This document shows positions 1-6,508 of a stretch of DNA of 10,743 nucleotides, one piece after another. Numbering within the stretch: the first letter of the stretch is position 1; every line of letters starts with the position of its first letter. The position numbers and the translations under genes were made by a program. The stretch is from Sporomusaceae bacterium (lineage in GTDB: Bacteria > Bacillota > Negativicutes > DSM-13327), in contig JAPUES010000108.1 in assembly GCA_027492445.1 (NCBI GenBank), forward strand, positions 7,029 through 17,771, in the 5' to 3' direction. The notes beneath the pieces are model-generated. The model searched no databases and was not told the DNA's origin. It saw only the letters and a list, made by a program, of their open reading frames with translations.

Positions 1-186
1 AGCTGTGATTCGTTGGACATTATGTTTCATGACAAGTTAGTAGAACCCTTGCAAATTGGTGATTTAATTTTAGTGCCGAATTGTGGGGCCTATACTTCCG
101 CATCAGCAACAGTGTTTAATGGATTTTCCAAAACCCCCATTGTTATTTGGGAAGAAGTAAAAGAGGCCTTAGGATTAAAAGAATAA
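1..186 (+). CDS. Fold-III PLP-dependent ornithine/lysine decarboxylase, C-terminal fragment
   Basis: The 5' part lies outside the window; 61 C-terminal residues are read in frame 1 to a TAA stop. The fragment begins with SCDSLD, which matches the active-site cysteine region of eukaryotic-type ornithine decarboxylase (GPTCDSLD). It continues to GAYTSASATVFNGF, which matches the conserved GAYT tyrosine segment and the FNGF tail of that family. LysA diaminopimelate decarboxylases have CESGD and GAYG in these places, so ODC/LDC is the better call. The enzyme would decarboxylate ornithine and/or lysine to putrescine or cadaverine in the cytoplasm. In Selenomonas and relatives this family makes the cadaverine that is attached to peptidoglycan, which would fit the proposed taxon. 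Substrate cannot be told from this fragment. A terminator follows 7 bases after the stop, so the gene is transcriptionally separate from the pilus locus. Confidence 0.85.
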   Translation, partial: SCDSLDIMFHDKLVEPLQIGDLILVPNCGAYTSASATVFNGFSKTPIVIWEEVKEALGLKE

Positions 187-192
187 AAAATG

Positions 193-224
193 GACAGAGT
201 TCTTAGAGGACTCTGTCTTTTTTT
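193..224 (+). terminator. Intrinsic terminator of the upstream decarboxylase gene
   Basis: The arms GACAGAGT (193-200) and ACTCTGTC (210-217) are perfectly complementary. The stem extends by a G-U and a C-G pair around a short loop and is followed by seven Ts (218-224). This is a textbook rho-independent terminator and isolates the pilus genes from the decarboxylase gene. Confidence 0.9.
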
Positions 225-268
225 GTTTAATTAAGGAGTAATAGAAAAATAAGTATATAGCAGTCTAC

Positions 269-296
269 TTGCAAAGGTCTTTAGTCCTAGTAAAAT
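269..296 (+). promoter_or_regulatory. Candidate sigma-A promoter for the cpaB-cpaC-cpaE-tadB unit
   Basis: TTGCAA (269-274, 4 of 6 to TTGACA) and TAAAAT (291-296, 5 of 6 to TATAAT) are separated by 16 bases. The predicted start near 303 would leave a leader of about 97 bases before cpaB. The spacer contains TAGTCCTAG (282-290), a motif that recurs upstream of flp. The match is moderate and was judged by eye; no other pair in this intergenic region looks better. Confidence 0.4.
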
Positions 297-386
297 GTGA
301 CACGCATGGCGGGCTTTTTAAGACAGCAGTCTGATGATAATAATCTATTCTTTTAGTAAAATGAAAGGTAAGAAGGCTAACCGTCT

Positions 387-394
387 TAGGAGGG
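387..394 (+). promoter_or_regulatory. Ribosome binding site fixing the cpaB start at 400
   Basis: TAGGAGGG lies 5 bases before the ATG at 400. An in-frame ATG at 334 would add 22 residues that are hydrophilic and lysine/arginine-rich near the end. That upstream ATG has no Shine-Dalgarno sequence before it. Confidence 0.85.
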
Positions 395-399
395 ATGAA

Positions 400-1281
400 A
401 TGACCAAAGTATCAAACAAAAAATTAGTAATTGTTGCAATTGTACTAAGCTTGCTGACGGCCGCTTTACTATACCATTATTTAAAAGGAATAGCAGGGCA
501 AAGAGTAGCAGAGGGCGTTTCCGTGATTGTAGCAAAAACCGACATTGCTCCTAAAACTAAGATTACTCTTGAAATGGTGAGTGAAGTAAAAGTCCCACTA
601 GAATATATACAGCCTGGTGCTGTTAAGTCCATGGATAAGGTAATAGGCATTGTAGTCAAAGAGAAGATTATTAGTGGTGAACAAGTTAGTGAAGGACGCT
701 TAGTGTATGAAAGTAAAGCCGTAGGTTTTACAGGCATTATTCCTCGTGATAAACGAGCTGTGACAGTGGCTGTAACAGAAGTTACAGGGGTAGCCGGTTT
801 TGTTAAAGCCGGTGATTATGTTGATATAGTAGCGACCTTTGATACTGGGGCTGTAGGGGATAATGTAAGTCATGTAGTGATGCAAAATATTTTGGTGCTT
901 GCGTCCAATCGTGACACGGAAATGGGTGCTGAGGCTACTGCTATTAAAGAAAGTGGAAAAGAAGTCAATAAGGCGGGAACGGTTACAATCGCAGTAATGC
1001 CTGATGAGGTTGCGAGACTAACTTTAGCAGAGGAAAAAGGTAAAATTCGGTTAGTGCTTAGACCGTATTTACCAACAAATCCAATTGCCATTACCGAAGT
1101 TGTTACACCTAGAGATTTAGTAGGAAATCATGTGATGCTGAGCAATGAACAGCTTGCTAGGCCAGAAACTTTCTCTGATGAGAGAGAAACAGTACCGGTA
1201 GAAAGTCCTGAGCCAAACTATGGAAATAAAGGGATTCAAGTGATTCGAGGCACTAAAACTGAAAATATAGCTGTTCATTAA
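400..1281 (+). CDS. cpaB: Flp pilus assembly protein CpaB (RcpC), SAF domain
   Basis: This 293-residue protein is anchored by one N-terminal membrane segment (about residues 6-27, KKLVIVAIVLSLLTAALLYH) with the rest outside the membrane. A SAF-type domain follows (about residues 40-105: VIVAKTDIAPKTKITLEMV, then KEKIISGEQVSEGRL). After it comes the CpaB/RcpC domain, recognisable by GIIPRDKRAVTVAV, AGFVKAGDYVDIVATF and the VARLTLAEEKGKIRLVLRP segment. CpaB proteins are periplasmic and act with the secretin in Tad pilus biogenesis; a SAF peptidoglycan-binding role is suggested for the family. The start at 400 is chosen for its AGGAGG site. The C-terminal 50 or so residues (SNEQLARPETF onward) look like a flexible tail. 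It is the first gene of a four-gene unit and lies 48 bases before cpaC. The family assignment is firm; the exact role here is inferred. Confidence 0.93.
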   Translation: MTKVSNKKLVIVAIVLSLLTAALLYHYLKGIAGQRVAEGVSVIVAKTDIAPKTKITLEMVSEVKVPLEYIQPGAVKSMDKVIGIVVKEKIISGEQVSEGRLVYESKAVGFTGIIPRDKRAVTVAVTEVTGVAGFVKAGDYVDIVATFDTGAVGDNVSHVVMQNILVLASNRDTEMGAEATAIKESGKEVNKAGTVTIAVMPDEVARLTLAEEKGKIRLVLRPYLPTNPIAITEVVTPRDLVGNHVMLSNEQLARPETFSDERETVPVESPEPNYGNKGIQVIRGTKTENIAVH

Positions 1282-1329
1282 TAGTGACAGTTACGCTGTT
1301 CTATAAGGACTAGGAAAGAAGGTAAAAAA

Positions 1330-2616
1330 ATGTTAAGTAGACGTATAGCGGGGATAATGATAGTATTGCTACTATTTAGCATTGTAATGATTTCTGCGGT
1401 AGGGGCAACGGGAAAAGTAGTGGTAGCTGTAAATGAGTCGCAAGTTATGAATTCTTATAGTGTGGAAAAGGTAGCCATTGCCAACCCTGATATTGCGGAT
1501 GTAGTTGTTGTTTCTTCGACGGAAGTGTTAGTGGTAGGGAAATCCACTGGAACCACGACGTTACATCTTTGGTCAGCGGGCATACGGGAAAGCTTTGAGG
1601 TAGAAGTAGTGGGCAACGATCTACCTATTACGAATGAGATTAAAAGTATTATTGGTTTTGGCGACCTCAAGGTTAGAAAAGTCGGTAAAACAATTATTTT
1701 AGAGGGTAAGGTCAACAGTCAGTATCAGAAAGCACGAGCGGAAAAGGTAGCAGAAGCATATGGGGAAAAGGTCGTTAATTTATTAGAAATGACCAATCCT
1801 ATACAGGTTAAAATTGAGGCGATTCTTCTCGAAATCGATAGAGAAAAAAGCAAAGAAATGGGCATTAAATGGGGTGCAGGCTCAAATGCAAATCCAGATA
1901 GTATAACTGGGGTAGGCAGTTTTTCCTTTGGACAAGGTCAAGCCAATAGCTTTATTTCTAGTTCGGTGCTAGGTGGATTAAATAAATATAGCCCGTTGAA
2001 TGGGAAGCTATCTGCCATGATTACCAATGGATCAGCAAAGATTTTATCCCAACCTCATATGATTACATTAAGCGGTGAGAAGGCCAATATTATGGTTGGT
2101 GGTCAGATTCCCATACCCACCAGCAATCAGAATGGACAAATTAGTATTGAGTGGAAAGACTACGGCATAAAACTAGATATAGCACCAGAGGTAAATGCCG
2201 AGGGGTTAATCAATAGCAAGATAAAGGCAGAAGTGAGCTCTCTGGATTGGAACTCTACCCATAAAATCGAAATTGGTAGCAATATGAATATTCCGCCGAT
2301 TAAAATGAATAAGGCCGAAACAATGATTGCCTTATCATCTGGTCAAACAATGGCAATTGGCGGGCTGATGTCCAATCAAACAAGTAAGGATATTACCAAA
2401 GTACCTTGGCTGGCCGATTTGCCGATTATAGGAAAGTTGTTTACCAGTACTTCCTATAGCCGCGGTGAAACAGAATTGATTATTCTAATCACACCTACCA
2501 TTGTGAATCCAACGGAATATTTACCGAGTACTACTGCTGAAATGAAGGATTTTATGAAGGAAGACCTTTTAGGAGGGACTGAAAATAGTGGGAAAAATAA
2601 AGATTCTAATCGTTGA
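1330..2616 (+). CDS. cpaC: Tad pilus secretin CpaC (RcpA)
   Basis: The 428-residue protein starts with a Sec signal peptide (MLSRRIAGIMIVLLLFSIV, probable cleavage after AVGA near residue 26). A pilus-secretin N-terminal domain follows (about 28-100, containing VAIANPDIADVVVVSSTEVL), then a BON-like stretch (about 110-150, VGKTIILEGKVNSQYQKARA). The secretin core runs from about 155 to 400: it has GSAKILSQPHMITLSGEKAN and the C-terminal signature VPWLADLPIIGKLF at 358-371 followed by ETELIILITPTIV. Secretins form the outer-membrane ring through which the pilus exits, so the gene implies a two-membrane cell. The length is within the usual range for CpaC. An AAGAAGG site lies 7 bases before the ATG. 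The last 29 bases overlap cpaE in another frame, which suggests translational coupling. No CpaD lipoprotein gene is nearby. Confidence 0.95.
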   Translation: MLSRRIAGIMIVLLLFSIVMISAVGATGKVVVAVNESQVMNSYSVEKVAIANPDIADVVVVSSTEVLVVGKSTGTTTLHLWSAGIRESFEVEVVGNDLPITNEIKSIIGFGDLKVRKVGKTIILEGKVNSQYQKARAEKVAEAYGEKVVNLLEMTNPIQVKIEAILLEIDREKSKEMGIKWGAGSNANPDSITGVGSFSFGQGQANSFISSSVLGGLNKYSPLNGKLSAMITNGSAKILSQPHMITLSGEKANIMVGGQIPIPTSNQNGQISIEWKDYGIKLDIAPEVNAEGLINSKIKAEVSSLDWNSTHKIEIGSNMNIPPIKMNKAETMIALSSGQTMAIGGLMSNQTSKDITKVPWLADLPIIGKLFTSTSYSRGETELIILITPTIVNPTEYLPSTTAEMKDFMKEDLLGGTENSGKNKDSNR

Positions 2617-3793
2617 TGATATTCAGGATATACGGGAAAATATTTGCAAACTATTGGAATTTCAAACAGAAGTAGCTGTAGTCGGTCAAGCGGCGACAGC
2701 AATCGAAGCAATTGAAAGAGCGAGGCTTACAAAACCTGATATTGTACTCATGGATATTAATATGCCTGGCATGGATGGCATTGCAGCAACGGAAGTGATT
2801 AGCGCTGAGGTGCCTGGCGTAAATATAATTATGATGAGCGTGCAGGGCGAGCAAGAATACTTACGACGTTCTATGATTGCAGGAGCTAAAAATTATTTAA
2901 CCAAGCCTTTTACTGGTGATGAATTATTGCAAGCCATAAAAGAAGTATATAATAATGAACAAAAACGTAAACAACTGCTGCAAAATGTGGACAAAAAAAC
3001 AGAAAAAGGCAAGATTATCACCGTATTTAGCACCAAAGGCGGTGTTGGTAAAACTACAATTTCTACGAATTTAGCAGTTTCCTTATCAAAATTATTCGGG
3101 GCTAAAGTAGGAATTTTGGATGCAGATTTACAGTTTGGTGATGTAGCCTTATTCTTTAATATTATGCCTAAGGCTACCATTGCTGATTTGGTTAGAGAGA
3201 TTGATAATCTAGATAATAATCTGCTGGCGACTTATCTTACAGACTATAATGATAACGTCAAAGTATTAGCAGCGCCCTTTCGACCAGAACAAGCCGATTC
3301 TATCACCAGCTACCATTTAACAACGGTGCTAGATGCCATGGTCAATGTGTTTGATTACGTCATTGTGGATACGGCGCCAGTCTTTAATGAAACCATGCTC
3401 AGTGTTTTAGATGCTGCCGATTGTATTTTAGTGATATCGTCCTTAGATTTGCCAGCTATAAAAAATGTTAAGCTTGGTCTGGAAATTATGGAGTCCCTTA
3501 ATTATCCATCTGATAAAATTAAATTAGTGCTGAATAGGGCTAACTCTGAGGGGGGAATACAGACCAGTGAGGTAGAAGAAAGCTTGCATCATGACTTTAT
3601 TGCTACCCTGCCAAGTGATGGAAAAACCGTATTGGGGTCGGTGAATAAAGGCATTCCTTTTGTAATCAGTCACCCTGAGACCGTAGTAGCCCAAAGTGTA
3701 TTTAATCTGGCGAAGATGATTGCCAATGTGGAAGTGGATATTCCTGCACAACCGAAGAGTATGGTTAATCGTATTAAAAGTTTGTTTGGTTAG
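2588..3793 (+). CDS. cpaE: CpaE/TadZ: receiver domain fused to MinD/ParA-type ATPase
   Basis: This 401-residue protein starts at a GTG with AGGAGGG (2571-2577) 10 bases upstream, inside the end of cpaC. Residues 1-125 form a response-regulator receiver domain with all catalytic positions present: the acidic pair D10/D11, phospho-acceptor D56 in LMDINMPGMDG, S84 and K106 in the LTKPF motif. A short charged linker leads to a MinD/ParA-like ATPase (about 141-380). This has the deviant Walker A KGGVGKTT at 150-157, DADLQFGD at 178-185 and Walker B VIVDTAP with D261. CpaE/TadZ proteins place the pilus machine in the cell and act on the membrane. Many CpaE/TadZ receivers are degenerate; this one looks able to accept phosphate and resembles NarL/DegU-type receivers. 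No DNA-binding domain is present. The likely phosphodonor is the DegS-like kinase two genes downstream (inference). Confidence 0.93.
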   Translation: MGKIKILIVDDIQDIRENICKLLEFQTEVAVVGQAATAIEAIERARLTKPDIVLMDINMPGMDGIAATEVISAEVPGVNIIMMSVQGEQEYLRRSMIAGAKNYLTKPFTGDELLQAIKEVYNNEQKRKQLLQNVDKKTEKGKIITVFSTKGGVGKTTISTNLAVSLSKLFGAKVGILDADLQFGDVALFFNIMPKATIADLVREIDNLDNNLLATYLTDYNDNVKVLAAPFRPEQADSITSYHLTTVLDAMVNVFDYVIVDTAPVFNETMLSVLDAADCILVISSLDLPAIKNVKLGLEIMESLNYPSDKIKLVLNRANSEGGIQTSEVEESLHHDFIATLPSDGKTVLGSVNKGIPFVISHPETVVAQSVFNLAKMIANVEVDIPAQPKSMVNRIKSLFG

Positions 3794-3807
3794 AAGGGGT
3801 GGGGTAT

Positions 3808-4788
3808 ATGGCACTCTTAATTGGGGTATTAGTATTTATGATATTGCTGGTGCTTGTGATGCTAGGTTATAACATAACTGCTAGTGGATATACTATAAGA
3901 AGTCGTATGGAGCAGTATGTTGAACAAGGTTCAATGGCAAATAATGCTCCAATGCCTTCTCTGCCTTCTCTGCCTTCTCCAAAGGTTCATTTTAAGGGTT
4001 GGGGGTTCATTCGTAGTATTAGTAAGTATTTTGAAACCTTCCAATGGTCTAGGTCTATAGAAATCCAGCTAGTGCGAGCAGGACTGCCTATGCGAGGGGC
4101 AGAATTTATAGTTATTTGCTTAGGGGTCGCTTTCTTCATGGCAGTGATGGCTGCCCTACTAGGTGGGAATATTATGCTGGTTGTTATAAGCAGTAGTCTT
4201 GGTTTATGTTTGCCGCTATTGATACTTAAGATTAAGATTGACCAGCGTAAGAAGGCATTTAATGATCAGTTAGGTGATACAATTACTTTAATAGCGAATG
4301 CCCTACGGACTGGTTATAGTTTTATGCAAGCAATTGAGATGGTATCACGGGAAATGCCACAGCCAATTGGTGAAGAATTTGCTAGAGCTCTACGGGAAAT
4401 GAACTTAGGGGTCACAACAGAAGAGGCTTTAACTAATATGACAAAACGGGTGACCAGTGAGGATTTGGAACTTGTTATTACCGCTGTACTGATTCAACGG
4501 CAAGTCGGAGGCAATTTAGCAGTCATTCTCGATAGCATAGCCAATACCATTCGAGCACGAATTAAAATAAAAGGTCAAATTAAGACGTTAACAGCCCAGG
4601 GGAAAATTTCCGGCTTGATTATTGGGGTGTTACCTTTTGTCATTGGCGGAGGGATATACATCATTAATCCAGAATATATGAAAATCCTCTTTATAGATCC
4701 TTTGGGCAGAATCATGCTAGCGGTAGGTGTAGTCAGTCAACTGATTGGTATACTGATTATCCGTAAAATAATTAATATTGAGATATAG
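3808..4788 (+). CDS. tadB: Tad pilus inner-membrane platform protein TadB
   Basis: The 326-residue protein belongs to the T2SSF (GspF) family. It has an N-terminal membrane segment (about 1-22) and a short Pro/Ser linker (PSLPSLPSP). A hydrophobic pair follows (about 98-145, including FIVICLGVAFFMAVMAALLG). The cytoplasmic T2SSF domain comes next (GDTITLIANALRTGYSFMQA, then VTSEDLELVITAVLIQRQVG). Two C-terminal membrane segments end the protein (GLIIGVLPFVIGGGIYII and the last 25 residues). TadB pairs with TadC to form the platform on which the TadA ATPase works. The in-frame GTG at 3799 would add only three residues and sits inside the AGAAGGGG ribosome site (3792-3799). The ATG at 3808, 8 bases after that site, is therefore preferred. 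It is the last gene of its unit and is separated from tadA and tadC by about 3 kb, which is unusual for Tad loci. Confidence 0.92.
   Translation: MALLIGVLVFMILLVLVMLGYNITASGYTIRSRMEQYVEQGSMANNAPMPSLPSLPSPKVHFKGWGFIRSISKYFETFQWSRSIEIQLVRAGLPMRGAEFIVICLGVAFFMAVMAALLGGNIMLVVISSSLGLCLPLLILKIKIDQRKKAFNDQLGDTITLIANALRTGYSFMQAIEMVSREMPQPIGEEFARALREMNLGVTTEEALTNMTKRVTSEDLELVITAVLIQRQVGGNLAVILDSIANTIRARIKIKGQIKTLTAQGKISGLIIGVLPFVIGGGIYIINPEYMKILFIDPLGRIMLAVGVVSQLIGILIIRKIINIEI
3955..3980 (+). repeat. Nine-base tandem repeat inside tadB
   Basis: CCTTCTCTG occurs at 3955-3963 and 3964-3972, with a third copy intact for eight of nine bases (CCTTCTCC at 3973-3980). It encodes PSLPSLPSP in the linker after the first membrane segment. 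The unit is a multiple of three, so slippage would change linker length and not the frame. Confidence 0.85.
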
Positions 4789-4823
4789 GGGCAAAAAATT
4801 TCTATCAGGGCTTTTCAAGCAGG

Positions 4824-4829
4824 TATAAT
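4824..4829 (+). promoter_or_regulatory. Candidate -10 box for the DegS-like kinase gene
   Basis: A perfect TATAAT lies in the 95-base gap between tadB and the kinase gene, about 55 bases before the kinase start. No good -35 hexamer is seen 16-18 bases upstream (the region reads TTTCTATC), and there is no TG extension. It may be a weak or activated promoter; readthrough from tadB is equally possible because no terminator follows tadB. Confidence 0.4.
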
Positions 4830-4883
4830 ACTGTAGTTTGGCGAATAAAAACAGTTACAATAAATGATGGTTAGGGTGGCTAT

Positions 4884-6014
4884 ATGGAAAATTTAGACGT
4901 TAAGGCCTTAGATAAGATTGTTAAGAATACCATAGCTGCTGTAGAAATGGGCAAAACTCAAATTTATGATATTTACGAAGCGGCCCGCGGTGAAATGGAA
5001 AACGTTAAAAAAGATGTTGAACGCATTAAGCAGGAAACAATCGACATTATTTTTAAAGTAGATGAGTTTGAAAAAAGAGAACGACGCTCGAGACTAAGAT
5101 TATTAGAAGTTAGTCGTAACTTTGGAGTATACTCAGAGCAAGATATTAAAACTGCTTATGACGAGACTAAAAATATACAAGTGGAACTCGCAGTAGCGCG
5201 GGCCCAAGAACAAAATCTCCGTCGCCAGCGAGATGACATGGAAATTCGCTTGCGATCCATAAAAGATACTGTGACGAAGGCCGAAAGTTTAACCACACAA
5301 GTTGGGGCAGTACTGGGTTATTTAGGGGATCAAATGGGTGGTGTGGCACTTAAGATTGAATCCATGCAGCAAAGTCAGTTATTTGGGTCTAAAATTATTA
5401 AAGCCCAGGAAGAAGAACGACGCAGGGTGTCCCGGGAAATTCATGATGGACCAGCTCAAACGATGGCCAATATTGTTTTTCGTGCTGAGGTTTGTGAACG
5501 ATTAATTGATATTGATATGGTAAGAGCTAAGAAAGAATTTTCGGAACTGCGAGAACAGGTGCGAATGTGCCTTAAAGAAACGCGCAAAATTATTTTTGAT
5601 CTTCGGCCGATGACATTAGATGACTTAGGGTTAGTACCTACCGTGAAACGCTTTTTAGATACAGCGAAAGAACGTAGCGGTATTATTCCAACCGTGCGGC
5701 TAATTGGTGAGGAACGGCGCTTAGACTCTTATGTAGAAGTGGGATTATTTCGCACCATTCAAGAGGCTGTTAATAATGTAGAAAAACATGCTCAGGCCAA
5801 TAATGTTAACGTTGTGATAGAATTTCGCAAAGACATTATGTCCGTTATCATTGAAGATGATGGTATTGGTTTTGATGCTGCGGAGAATGTTGGCAGTGAA
5901 AGTTTTGGCCTGGTTGGTATGAGGGAAAGAATTAAACTGCTAAATGGAGAGCTAGTCATTAAGTCCCAAGCCGGGGCAGGTACTAAAATCATGATTAAAA
6001 TCAATTTACAATAA
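4884..6014 (+). CDS. DegS-like cytoplasmic sensor histidine kinase (HisKA_3), orphan
   Basis: The 376-residue protein has no membrane segment or signal peptide. Residues 1 to about 165 are a charged, helical, coiled-coil region like the DegS sensor domain (MGKTQIYDIYEAARGEMENV, then heptad-rich RRQRDDMEIRLRSIKD). The HisKA_3 dimerisation domain follows, with the phospho-accepting H187 in EEERRRVSREIHDGPAQ and the downstream FDLRPMTLDDLGLVPT segment. The ATPase domain has an N-box (QEAVNNVEKH, 293-302), a G1 box (DDGIGFD, 325-331) and a G2 box (SFGLVGMRER from 340). Length and motifs match Bacillus DegS closely. DegS normally sits next to degU; here no LuxR-type regulator is present, and the only receiver in the window is the one in CpaE. 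A TAGGGTGG site precedes the ATG by 4 bases. Input signal and partner are unknown. Confidence 0.92.
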   Translation: MENLDVKALDKIVKNTIAAVEMGKTQIYDIYEAARGEMENVKKDVERIKQETIDIIFKVDEFEKRERRSRLRLLEVSRNFGVYSEQDIKTAYDETKNIQVELAVARAQEQNLRRQRDDMEIRLRSIKDTVTKAESLTTQVGAVLGYLGDQMGGVALKIESMQQSQLFGSKIIKAQEEERRRVSREIHDGPAQTMANIVFRAEVCERLIDIDMVRAKKEFSELREQVRMCLKETRKIIFDLRPMTLDDLGLVPTVKRFLDTAKERSGIIPTVRLIGEERRLDSYVEVGLFRTIQEAVNNVEKHAQANNVNVVIEFRKDIMSVIIEDDGIGFDAAENVGSESFGLVGMRERIKLLNGELVIKSQAGAGTKIMIKINLQ

Positions 6015-6020
6015 AATAGA

Positions 6021-6061
6021 TAATAGGAAACTCCCGCTTTTAAAGCGGGAGTTTCCTATTA
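6021..6061 (+). terminator. Perfect 20-bp hairpin after the kinase gene
   Basis: The arms at 6021-6040 and 6042-6061 are exact reverse complements (TAATAGGAAACTCCCGCTTT on the left) with a single T between them; in practice the loop would take up the central T/A-rich bases. It begins 6 bases after the kinase stop. There is no T-run after the hairpin on the + strand, so it may terminate weakly, act bidirectionally or protect the mRNA 3' end. Confidence 0.75.
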
Positions 6062-6073
6062 TGCTACTAATTA

Positions 6074-6112
6074 CCTAGTCCTAGGGATATAAAGATAGGA
6101 TGTAGTTCCTAT
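6074..6112. promoter_or_regulatory. Two inverted repeats upstream of flp, possible operator
   Basis: CCTAG-TC-CTAGG (6074-6085) and ATAGGA-TGTAGT-TCCTAT (6095-6112) are perfect short inverted repeats. They lie 42-83 bases upstream of the extended -10 box of flp. The second overlaps another TATAAT at 6110-6115, which could itself be a -10 box. The arrangement resembles binding sites for a dimeric regulator, but no known consensus is matched with confidence. Confidence 0.35.
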
Positions 6113-6153
6113 AATAGATAAGACCTAACGTCTATAGTAATACCCAGGGAAGG

Positions 6154-6162
6154 TGATATAAT
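6154..6162 (+). promoter_or_regulatory. Extended -10 promoter of the flp pilin gene
   Basis: TGATATAAT gives a perfect TATAAT (6157-6162) with the TGn extension. The -35 position (about 6134-6139, ATAGTA) is poor, as is common for extended -10 or activator-dependent promoters. The predicted start near 6169 leaves a leader of about 59 bases before the pilin ATG. Confidence 0.6.
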
Positions 6163-6227
6163 TTAGCTAAGAAACGACATAAGATAACAAAGTTCGACAG
6201 AGTAAATGATATAAGGGAGGAAGAGTC

Positions 6228-6398
6228 ATGTTAACAATTCAATTATTAAAAAGAGTATTGGGTAATCAAAAAGGGCAAGGTATGGTAGAGTATGGATTGA
6301 TTCTAGCCCTAATTGCAGTAGTGGTAGCGGTTGCTATGGGAGCTATGGGTACAGGTGTTAGCACATTAATTACCACTGTAACTGGCAAATTGCAATAA
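6228..6398 (+). CDS. flp: Flp-family type IVc major pilin
   Basis: This 56-residue gene starts at an ATG with AAGGGAGG (6213-6220) 7 bases upstream. The protein has a short basic leader (MLTIQLLKRVLGNQKG), a class-IV prepilin cleavage site G16|Q17 and the Flp signature QGMVEYGLIL with Glu at +5 followed by Tyr. A 20-residue hydrophobic helix follows (LILALIAVVVAVAMGAMG) and then a short polar tail ending in TGKLQ. The mature subunit would be 40 residues. It should be the structural subunit of the Tad pilus, processed by a prepilin peptidase that is not encoded in this window. It has its own promoter and terminator, which suits a highly expressed subunit. Only one pilin copy is present here. 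The Glu-Tyr pair, the size and the locus context make the assignment very firm. Confidence 0.95.
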   Translation: MLTIQLLKRVLGNQKGQGMVEYGLILALIAVVVAVAMGAMGTGVSTLITTVTGKLQ

Positions 6399-6425
6399 AC
6401 ATGATACAAGTAATAGGTTCACTAC

Positions 6426-6458
6426 AAACCTTCGGTATCATGCCGGAGGTTTTCTGTT
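6426..6458 (+). terminator. Intrinsic terminator after flp
   Basis: AAACCTTCGG (6426-6435) pairs with CCGGAGGTTT (6443-6452) with one T-G wobble and a 7-base loop. The T-rich stretch TTTTCTGTT follows on from the stem. It should separate flp from tadE, allowing higher pilin levels with some readthrough. Confidence 0.75.
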
Positions 6459-6478
6459 AAAAAAGGCTTATGCCTACG

Positions 6479-6508
6479 CAAAGGACTTGGCATTAGCCAG
6501 GTCTTTTG
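6479..6508 (+). terminator. Second hairpin between flp and tadE
   Basis: CAAAGGACTTGG (6479-6490) pairs with CCAGGTCTTTTG (6497-6508) over 12 positions with two wobbles and a CATTAG loop. A small AGGC-TTAT-GCCT hairpin (6464-6475) precedes it. There is only a weak T-tract (TCTTTTGTAG, largely within the stem). It could be a second terminator, a processing site or a leader element controlling tadE expression; no promoter is clear between it and tadE. Confidence 0.45.

Noticed and set aside
334..399. Upstream ATG extending cpaB by 22 residues
   Set aside because: It has no ribosome site and the added residues are not a signal or anchor. The AGGAGG before 400 and the membrane segment just after it fit the shorter protein.
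241..399. Possible cyclic-di-GMP (GEMM-type) riboswitch in the cpaB leader
   Set aside because: Pilus genes are often under such control, and GACACGCATGGC looks faintly similar. The conserved GEMM core elements (GGCAAACC and GACGCAAAGCC with their stems) are not present.
1282..1329. Small hairpin ACAG-TTACG-CTGT between cpaB and cpaC
   Set aside because: The stem is only four to five pairs with no T-run; it is too weak to call a terminator inside this operon.
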